In this document: positions 4,814 to 9,982 of the stretch, piece by piece
Layout: each line of letters opens with the position of its first letter
Position numbering within the stretch: position 1 is the first letter of the stretch
Assembly (NCBI GenBank): GCA_905210885.1
Contig: CAJLYO010000046.1
Location: 1-9,982, forward strand
Direction: 5' to 3'
Length of the DNA: 9,982 nucleotides
DNA from: an uncultured Eubacteriales bacterium
GTDB lineage: Bacteria > Bacillota > Clostridia > Monoglobales > Firm-18
Notes under the pieces: model-generated
Told to the model about the DNA's origin: nothing
The model's input: the letters and a program-made list of their open reading frames with translations, nothing else
Database searches by the model: none
Position numbers and translations under genes: made by a program

Positions 4814-5668
4814 ATGGATTTAACTTCGCCGAGTGAAATAAAAAGAATCATGAACGGCCTCGGCAGAGGCTTTAATAAAGCTCTGGGGCAGAATTTTTTA
4901 ATTGACAGAAGCGTGCTTGACGAAATTGTGCACGCAAGCGGTATAGATGAAAGATACGGCGTAATCGAAATAGGTCCCGGAATAGGCACGCTTACGGCAG
5001 AGCTTGCAAAGAATGCAAAAAAGGTAGTAAGCATAGAGCTTGACCGGCAGATTGCGGAGTATTTGAAGCGTGCATTCGCTTTTGATAAAAATGTTGAAAT
5101 TATAAACGGCGACGCTATGAAAACCGATTTTGCGGAGCTTATTAAAACCCGTTTTGACGGTATGCCGTGCGTGCTTGTTGCAAACCTTCCGTATTATATT
5201 ACAACCCCGATTATTATGAAGCTTTTGGAGGAGGAATACCCCTTTGAAAGCATAACGGTTATGATACAAAAGGAGGTTGCGCTGCGGTTTGCCGCAAAAT
5301 GCGGAACGAAGGACTACGGCGCGGTTTCTCTTGCCGTTCAGTATTATACAGACCCTTGCCTTATAACCGAGGTTGCACCCGGCTGCTTTATGCCGCCGCC
5401 TAAGGTCACCTCAGAGGTTATACGCCTTGACATAAAAGACCATGTGCGCCCGGCGGTATTGGACGAGGCGGAGCTTTTTAAGGTTATAAAGGCTTCTTTT
5501 GCACAGCGGAGAAAAACCCTTGTTAACGGGCTTTCCGCGGTTTATAAGGATATACCAAAGGAACAGCTGAAAAAAATAATCGCCGAAATCGGCGGAAACG
5601 AAAATATAAGGGGAGAACAGCTTAGCCTTGAACAGTTTATACGTCTTGCCGATGCTTTAAAAAGCTGA
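4814..5668 (+). CDS. rsmA: 16S rRNA (adenine1518/1519-N6)-dimethyltransferase RsmA (KsgA)
   Basis: RsmA transfers four methyl groups from S-adenosylmethionine to two adjacent adenines near the 3' end of 16S rRNA, a late checkpoint in 30S subunit assembly. The 284-aa length is normal. The motifs appear in order: ALGQNFLID (23-31), the SAM-binding loop EIGPGIGTLT (52-61), the acidic ribose contact in SIELD (73-77), NGDAMK (98-103) and the catalytic NLPYY (124-128). The C-terminal rRNA-binding helical region contains PPPKVTSEVIRL and FAQRRKTL. The ribosome binding site GGAGGAAGG sits in the end of the DUF4364 gene. The usual clostridial neighbour rnmV (RNase M5) is not in this window. No clear intrinsic terminator follows. 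The call is secure. Confidence 0.97.
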   Translation: MDLTSPSEIKRIMNGLGRGFNKALGQNFLIDRSVLDEIVHASGIDERYGVIEIGPGIGTLTAELAKNAKKVVSIELDRQIAEYLKRAFAFDKNVEIINGDAMKTDFAELIKTRFDGMPCVLVANLPYYITTPIIMKLLEEEYPFESITVMIQKEVALRFAAKCGTKDYGAVSLAVQYYTDPCLITEVAPGCFMPPPKVTSEVIRLDIKDHVRPAVLDEAELFKVIKASFAQRRKTLVNGLSAVYKDIPKEQLKKIIAEIGGNENIRGEQLSLEQFIRLADALKS

Positions 5669-5674
5669 AACAAA

Positions 5675-5704
5675 TACGTTTTTACAGTATTTATGTACGT
5701 TTTT
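5675..5704. promoter_or_regulatory. Two direct repeats TACGTTTTT, 21 bp apart, upstream of the GH36 promoter
   Basis: TACGTTTTT occurs at 5675-5683 and again at 5696-5704, exactly 21 bp (two helical turns) apart, with similar trailing bases (AC and CAC). The second copy ends 4 bp before the -35 box. That placement and phasing is typical of binding half-sites for an activator such as an AraC-family protein. No such regulator gene is in the window, so this remains a suggestion. Confidence 0.4.
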
Positions 5705-5707
5705 CAC

Positions 5708-5736
5708 CTGACAAAACAAAACATGTATGTTAAAAT
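5708..5736 (+). promoter_or_regulatory. Sigma-A promoter of the GH36-ygjV operon
   Basis: CTGACA (5708-5713) and TAAAAT (5731-5736) are separated by 17 bp, each one base from consensus. The predicted start near 5743 leaves a short leader with the ribosome binding site GAGGGTGA ahead of ATG 5767. A small inverted repeat AACATG/CATGTT (5720-5725, 5745-5750) brackets the -10 box; its meaning is unclear. Confidence 0.65.
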
Positions 5737-5766
5737 AGTAGTATCATGTTGTAAGAGGGTGATAAA

Positions 5767-7617
5767 ATGAATTTACATGCATTAAAAACAAGTGCCGCAA
5801 ATTTTTGGGACATAATCGGCGATTTCGGGAAATTTGACCCGGAAATACATACGGTCGGAGGCTGTATTTTTGCGAAAAATGAAAGCATAGAAGTAACCTC
5901 CGAAACGGAAAAACACGAAAACGGCGTGTGCGTGCAGCGCGGAATGGTGAAAAATATTTCCGGTAAGGAAGTAACATTAAACGTGCTGTCCTCTGTTTTT
6001 ACCTTGGACGGAGGAGAATACGAAGTGTATTCTCAGTATAACGGCTGGGAAAATGAAAGCCAAGGTGCGTGGCAGCCGCTTGCTACCGGATTTTTTGCAT
6101 CTTCCGAAAGTGTGAGAAATGCTCACAGCGCCGCTCCGTTTTCCGTACTCTGGAATGGGCAGTGTCAAAGAGGTACGGCTTTTCATTTATCCGCATACTC
6201 AAATTGGAAAATCAGCATTGCGCGGAAGTATTATAAGGGCGAAAGTACGTATATCGAAGTAAAACTCGGTATTTCCGACAGCGGTCTTGCCGTAAAGCTT
6301 GCACCGGGTGAGGAGCTTTTATTACCGGAAATTATTTATTATGATGTTTTAAACCGTGTGGATTTGGACTGCTGGAAGTTGCATGCTTATCTGAATAAGA
6401 AATATCCGCGCAGGGAAATGCCTGTTATATATAACACGTGGCTTTATAAGTTTGACAGATTTACATATGACGATATAATAAAACAGATTGAGCGCGCGCA
6501 AATGCTGGGAGTTGAGTATTTTGTTACGGACGCCGGCTGGTTCGGCAACGGCGAAAACTGGTCGGAGGCGCGGGGCGACTGGGAGGAAAATGCCGAGTTC
6601 GGTTTCAGAGGACGTATGCTTGAGGCGGCAGAACAGGTGCGTGCCCACGGCATGAAGTTCGGCTTCTGGCTCGAGCCGGAATGTGCCTCCGATAAATCGG
6701 ATATCGTAAAGGAACACCCTGAGTATTTTTTGAAGGGTGACAGTGATTATTTTGTTGATTTTTCGAATCCTGCCGCGGTAGAGTATATATTCAACAAGAC
6801 TTGCAGCCTTGTTGAACGGTTCGGCGCAAAATTTATAAAATTCGACTTCAATGCCGATTTGAATTATGACGTTTACAAAAGCGGCTTTACCCGGTATTTT
6901 AAAGGGCATAAAAAGTATATCGAAATGCTTAAGGAGCGCTATCTGGATTTGTATATTGAAAATTGTGCGTCCGGCGGAATGAGAATGTCCGTCCGTGACG
7001 GTACGATGTATGACAGCTTTTGGCTCAGCGATAACCAGAGTCCGTATCATACACTCCGCATTTTTAAGGATACGATACTTCGAATGCCGCCGCAGTGGGT
7101 AGAGTGCTGGGCAACCGTTACTTCGGCTGAAGGCATAGCCCCGGTATACGCTTCGTCTGAGATGAGCGGTAAGCTTATTGCTTCAAATGACGCTACTTGG
7201 GATGATGTGTGTGGTGTGCGCATGAGCTATTTAACAGGTGTGCTGACCGGAAGCCCGGTTGGCTTAAGCTGTGATTTAACTGCAATTTCCGACAGTGCTT
7301 TTGGTGAATTAAGAAAATTTATTGCTGAATTTAAGAAAAAGCGCAGCTTTTGGCAAAACGCCGTATGTCATATTCTGACCGATACGGACTCAATGCTTGT
7401 GCTGGAGTTCAGAAACGAGGATTTTTCGGAAATTGAACTTGTTGTGTTCACTAAAAAACTTGTTCAGAAAAATATCCGCGTGTATCCCGTCTGCAATGCC
7501 GACTATTATTACGGCGATCATAAAAGCGGAAGAGAATTGGCGGAAGAAGGCATTGATTTTCGTATCAGCGAAAGCGCTTCGGCTCAGCGTTTGTCGCTTG
7601 TCGGTGAGAAAAAATGA
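5767..7617 (+). CDS. Glycoside hydrolase family 36, probable alpha-galactosidase
   Basis: This enzyme should release terminal alpha-linked galactose from oligosaccharides such as melibiose or raffinose by a retaining mechanism. Residues 1-200 form the N-terminal beta-sandwich domain and about 215-500 the catalytic barrel. Barrel landmarks are YNTWLYKFDRFTYDD (222-236), FVTDAGWFG (252-260), GMKFGFWLEPE (295-305), the nucleophile Asp360 in KFDFN (358-362), ENCASGGMR (398-406) and the acid/base Asp422 in LSDN (420-423). A small C-terminal beta domain follows. At 616 aa it is shorter than the roughly 700-750 aa of common bacterial GH36 enzymes, and DAGW replaces the more usual DDGW. There is no signal peptide, so it acts in the cytoplasm on imported sugars, though no sugar transporter is in the window. 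Alpha-N-acetylgalactosaminidase activity, known in some GH36 members, cannot be excluded. Its stop overlaps the next start (ATGA). Confidence 0.88.
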   Translation: MNLHALKTSAANFWDIIGDFGKFDPEIHTVGGCIFAKNESIEVTSETEKHENGVCVQRGMVKNISGKEVTLNVLSSVFTLDGGEYEVYSQYNGWENESQGAWQPLATGFFASSESVRNAHSAAPFSVLWNGQCQRGTAFHLSAYSNWKISIARKYYKGESTYIEVKLGISDSGLAVKLAPGEELLLPEIIYYDVLNRVDLDCWKLHAYLNKKYPRREMPVIYNTWLYKFDRFTYDDIIKQIERAQMLGVEYFVTDAGWFGNGENWSEARGDWEENAEFGFRGRMLEAAEQVRAHGMKFGFWLEPECASDKSDIVKEHPEYFLKGDSDYFVDFSNPAAVEYIFNKTCSLVERFGAKFIKFDFNADLNYDVYKSGFTRYFKGHKKYIEMLKERYLDLYIENCASGGMRMSVRDGTMYDSFWLSDNQSPYHTLRIFKDTILRMPPQWVECWATVTSAEGIAPVYASSEMSGKLIASNDATWDDVCGVRMSYLTGVLTGSPVGLSCDLTAISDSAFGELRKFIAEFKKKRSFWQNAVCHILTDTDSMLVLEFRNEDFSEIELVVFTKKLVQKNIRVYPVCNADYYYGDHKSGRELAEEGIDFRISESASAQRLSLVGEKK

Positions 7618-8120
7618 AAACACTTGCGTTAATTATCGGGCTTACGGCAACCGCCTTTTTCCTTTTAGGATATCTTATGAAGAAGCGGAAACGAATAATA
7701 CTCTTTAACGTTACTTCAAGGGTTTTGTATATACTGCAATATGTACTTTTGGGAGCCTTTGAAGGCGCTGCTTTGGATATTGCCGGGGCGGCTGCAACGG
7801 TTTTTGCGCAGAAAAAGGATTTGCCGTTTATAAAAAAGCATTTAAAGCTTGCGTTTTCCGCCGTGAATATTATTATAATAATAACGGGGCTGTCGCTGTA
7901 TAAGAATATTTACAGTCTGCTCCCGATTATGGGCGTTATGCTGCATACCGGCGCTTTTTGGCTTGACGACGAAAAATACGTGCGCCGTGTTTCTCTTATC
8001 GGTTCGCCGTTTTGGCTGGTGTACAATTTTGTAAGCGGCGCGTACGGCTCATGCGTGGGTGATACGCTGTCTGTAATTTTTCTGATTAGCTCCATTTACA
8101 GATACGACATTAAGCAATAA
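7614..8120 (+). CDS. YgjV-family inner membrane protein
   Basis: This 168-aa protein is almost wholly hydrophobic, with about six or seven predicted membrane segments near residues 3-21, 29-47, 52-66, 78-95, 99-117, 125-142 and 145-163. The pattern SLLPIMGVMLHTGAFWL (101-117), then SPFWLVYNFVSG and a final segment ending IYRYD, fits the YgjV family (Imp-YgjV), whose function is unknown. A short basic loop KKRKR (23-27) follows the first segment. The ATG overlaps the GH36 stop codon (ATGA), so translation is probably coupled, and the ribosome binding site is weak. Co-expression hints at a link with galactoside use, but the family is found in many contexts. The stop codon abuts a strong terminator. 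Confidence 0.8.
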   Translation: MKTLALIIGLTATAFFLLGYLMKKRKRIILFNVTSRVLYILQYVLLGAFEGAALDIAGAAATVFAQKKDLPFIKKHLKLAFSAVNIIIIITGLSLYKNIYSLLPIMGVMLHTGAFWLDDEKYVRRVSLIGSPFWLVYNFVSGAYGSCVGDTLSVIFLISSIYRYDIKQ

Positions 8121-8150
8121 AAAAATCCCCGGTTTTCCGGGGATTTTTTT
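8119..8150. terminator. Bidirectional intrinsic terminator between ygjV and livF
   Basis: A near-perfect hairpin has the GC core ATCCCCGG/CCGGGGAT around a TTTT loop (8133-8136). It is extended by A-tracts on the left and T-tracts on the right, for a 14-bp stem. It provides a U-run in both directions, ending the rightward GH36-ygjV transcript and the leftward liv operon. It starts within the ygjV stop codon and ends 2 bp from the livF stop. Confidence 0.95.
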
Positions 8151-8151
8151 A

Positions 8152-8853
8152 TTATTCGCCAAGGTACGCTTTTTTAACCGAATCGTCATTCATAAGCTCT
8201 TTTGCATTGCCGGAAAGGGCAATGCTTCCGGTTTCGAGAACATATGCTCTGTCCGCAACGGACAATGCCTTTTTTGCATTCTGCTCTACAAGCAAAACGG
8301 TTGTTCCGTCCTTATGAATATCTTTTATTATATCAAAAACCTGGTCAACCAGCAGAGGAGAAAGTCCCATTGACGGTTCGTCAAGCATTAAAAGCTTGGG
8401 GCGGCTCATAAGGGCTCTGCCCATTGCAAGCATCTGCTGTTCACCGCCGGAAAGGGTACCGGCAACCTGATTTTTTCTTTCCTTAAGGCGCGGAAACTTA
8501 TCATATATATACTCAAGACTGTCTTTAAAGTCCTTCTTTGTATAAGCGCCCATTAAAAGATTTTCGTAAACGCTTAAATGCTGGAAAACGCGGCGGCCTT
8601 CCGGAACCTGCGTCATACCGAGCTTAACGATTTTATGACACGGAACCTTTGTTATTTCCTGTCCGTCGTACGTTATGCTTCCGTGGCGCGACGGGATAAG
8701 TCCCATAATGCTTTGCATTGTTGTGGTTTTTCCCGCTCCGTTTGCACCGATAAGCGTAACAACCTCGCCCTCGTTAACCTCAAAGCTTATTCCCTTAAGT
8801 GCCTGAATAACTCCGTAAAATACTTCTAAATTCTTTATTTCAAGTAATGCCAT
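8152..8853 (-). CDS. livF: Branched-chain amino acid ABC transporter ATP-binding protein LivF
   Basis: LivF is one of the two ATPases that drive high-affinity uptake of leucine, isoleucine and valine at the inner face of the membrane. The 233-aa length is typical. Visible elements are Walker A GANGAGKT (36-43), the Q-loop region TQVPEGRRVFQHLSVYENLLMG (81-102), which is diagnostic for LivF, the signature LSGGEQQ (134-140), Walker B LLMLDEP (154-160), and VEQN (189-192). In the last, Gln191 takes the place of the usual switch His, as is normal in LivF. The ribosome binding site GGAGGTGAG precedes the ATG. It lies 16 bp downstream of livG and ends at the shared terminator, so it is the last gene of the operon. 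Some paralogues of this family move urea (UrtE) or other amides; no urease genes are nearby. Confidence 0.95.
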   Translation of the reverse strand: MALLEIKNLEVFYGVIQALKGISFEVNEGEVVTLIGANGAGKTTTMQSIMGLIPSRHGSITYDGQEITKVPCHKIVKLGMTQVPEGRRVFQHLSVYENLLMGAYTKKDFKDSLEYIYDKFPRLKERKNQVAGTLSGGEQQMLAMGRALMSRPKLLMLDEPSMGLSPLLVDQVFDIIKDIHKDGTTVLLVEQNAKKALSVADRAYVLETGSIALSGNAKELMNDDSVKKAYLGE

Positions 8854-8869
8854 TTCATCTCACCTCCGG

Positions 8870-9643
8870 TTACTTTCCGATATATGCCTTAACAACCTCG
8901 GGGTCGTTAAGGGCGTCGTTGACTTTACCCTGGAACAGTGTCGTACCGAAGTTTAAGACGGTAACCTCATCGCACAGACCCGAAACGAACTTCAGGTCAT
9001 GCTCGATTAAAAGAATTGTCATATCAAACTTATCTCTTATAAACTTAACATTTGCCATAAGTTCTTCGGTTTCATTGGGATTCATTCCGGCTGCAGGCTC
9101 ATCCAACAGCAAAAGCTTCGGGTTTGTTGCAAGGGCTCTTGCAATCTCAAGCTTTCTTTGCTTGCCGTAAGGAAGATTGCAGGCAAGATTGTTACGCTCC
9201 TCCTCAAGACCAAATATGGAAAGCAGCTCCTTTGCTTTGTCTCTCATTTTCTTTTCACAGGCAAAATGTGCCGGCAGTCTTAACATGCTTTCGAATGGAT
9301 TACAATGAAATTCGGGCTGATTATGAAGTCCCACAAGTACATTTCTTATAACGCTCATGTTGTTAAAAAGCCGGATATTCTGGAACGTTCTCGCAATTCC
9401 CTTGCGGTTTATATATTCCTGATTTTTTCCCGTTAAGTCCTCGCCGTCAAGGTAAAACCTGCCGGTAGTGGGGGTGTAAACGCCTGTTAACATGTTAAAA
9501 ATTGTGGTTTTTCCCGCACCGTTAGGTCCGATAAGACCGTATAGCTGATTTTTCTTGATTTTGATGTTTACGTCCGAAGCGGCTTTTAGTCCGCCGAAGG
9601 AGATACCTAAGTTTTCCGTTTTAAGCATATAGTTTTCCGGCAT
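8870..9643 (-). CDS. livG: Branched-chain amino acid ABC transporter ATP-binding protein LivG
   Basis: LivG is the partner ATPase of LivF. The 257-aa protein shows Walker A GPNGAGKT (39-46), the family's Q-loop segment ARTFQNIRLFNNMSVIRNVLVGLH (84-107), the LivG-type degenerate signature LPYGKQRKLEIARAL (157-171), Walker B LLLLDEP (177-183) with AAGMNP after it, and the switch His215 in LLIEHD. The C-terminal PEVVKAYIGK is typical. The start codon overlaps the livM stop by one base (TAATG), and AAAGGAGA lies just upstream, so translation is coupled to livM. Confidence 0.95.
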   Translation of the reverse strand: MPENYMLKTENLGISFGGLKAASDVNIKIKKNQLYGLIGPNGAGKTTIFNMLTGVYTPTTGRFYLDGEDLTGKNQEYINRKGIARTFQNIRLFNNMSVIRNVLVGLHNQPEFHCNPFESMLRLPAHFACEKKMRDKAKELLSIFGLEEERNNLACNLPYGKQRKLEIARALATNPKLLLLDEPAAGMNPNETEELMANVKFIRDKFDMTILLIEHDLKFVSGLCDEVTVLNFGTTLFQGKVNDALNDPEVVKAYIGK

Positions 9644-9982
9644 TATTGGTTCTCCTTTCTGTCATCATTTTCGCTGTTTTTCGGATTTGTGGAAAGTACA
9701 GCGTCCATATCGATTTTTGAGGGGATACGGCTCCATACCGCAGCGTCATCTTTAATATCCGCCGGGTCATGAGCTGTTGCCTCCTGGATTTTTCTGTTTA
9801 TAAAAGCTATAAAGTGTTTAAAGCTCAGCTTTTCTTTTATTGGCGCCAAAGCCGGTGCGTTGTTTAAAATAACCATCGTTATTAAGATAAGTGCGTATAT
9901 AAGGTATTTAAGCGCCGCCAAATCACCGGAAAGCTTTGTCGTAAGCTGGAAGTTTATGAACGTTATAAGCGCCGCCGCAACA
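9643..9982 (-). CDS. livM: Branched-chain amino acid ABC transporter permease LivM, C-terminal part (5' end outside window)
   Basis: The frame is open to the right edge, giving 112 codons. TTG 9921 is internal, because hydrophobic sequence (ALITFINFQL) continues upstream of it. The last membrane segment of the permease is around LAALKYLIYALILITMVIL (visible residues 21-39), followed by APALAPIKEKLSFKHF. About 60 residues of hydrophilic, charged tail then follow, ending in NPKNSENDDRKENQ, which is longer than I expect for LivM. Identification rests on position ahead of livG and livF and on the C-terminal pattern, since the conserved permease core is not in view. livH and the binding-protein gene would lie further upstream on this strand. 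Confidence 0.8.
   Translation of the reverse strand, partial: VAAALITFINFQLTTKLSGDLAALKYLIYALILITMVILNNAPALAPIKEKLSFKHFIAFINRKIQEATAHDPADIKDDAAVWSRIPSKIDMDAVLSTNPKNSENDDRKENQ

Noticed and set aside
5655..5690. Possible terminator after rsmA (GCTTT/AAAGC around the stop codon)
   Set aside because: The arms sit almost back to back with no workable loop, and the T-run that follows is short and offset. It was not called.
5720..5750. AACATG/CATGTT inverted repeat around the GH36 -10 box as an operator
   Set aside because: The six-base arms 19 bp apart in AT-rich DNA are likely by chance. It is mentioned with the promoter but not called separately.
6349..7050. A 233-codon minus-strand open frame inside the GH36 gene
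   Set aside because: It is a shadow of the GH36 frame. Its translation shows no recognisable domain, and the opposite strand carries intact catalytic motifs.

Overview
The window looks like chromosomal DNA of a low-to-mid GC member of the Clostridia (Bacillota). The evidence is AT-rich spacers with consensus sigma-A promoters, strong GGAGG-type ribosome binding sites, a DUF4364 gene directly ahead of rsmA, and an overall housekeeping-plus-stress gene mix. I cannot place it below class. No insertion sequence, phage gene, tRNA, rRNA or CRISPR array was seen, and no stretch over 300 bases lacks a gene.

Left edge (1-1304): an open frame enters from outside the window. Its first ~93 codons read as a repeat domain of an extracellular surface protein. 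It then passes in frame, around 273-287, into the middle of pyruvate kinase, which continues to its normal C-terminus. The first third of the kinase, with essential active-site residues, is absent. This is either a chimeric assembly join or a real rearrangement.

DNA-damage-like module (1335-3556): a Y-family (DinB-like) translesion DNA polymerase is transcribed leftward. A 130-aa XRE repressor and a 164-aa ImmA/IrrE-type zinc metalloprotease are transcribed rightward. The 134-bp spacer holds two consensus promoters facing each other, and three CGAA-N6-TTCG palindromes lie over them. This is the architecture of a protease-relieved repressor switch (ImmR/ImmA, DdrO/IrrE) driving an error-prone polymerase, and it is the most interesting part of the window.

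Middle (3538-5668): a short QueG-like double [4Fe-4S] protein runs leftward, with its 3' end overlapping immA. Divergent from it is a two-gene unit, DUF4364 (winged-helix-like) followed by rsmA (16S rRNA dimethyladenosine transferase). A 9-bp-arm palindrome sits in the shared promoter region.

Carbohydrate unit (5675-8150): a clear sigma-A promoter, preceded by two 9-bp direct repeats 21 bp apart, drives a cytoplasmic GH36 alpha-galactosidase. A YgjV-family membrane protein is translationally coupled to it by an ATGA overlap. A strong bidirectional terminator ends the unit.

Right edge (8152-9982): leftward livM (3' part only), livG and livF, the distal end of a branched-chain amino-acid ABC transporter operon that continues beyond the window.
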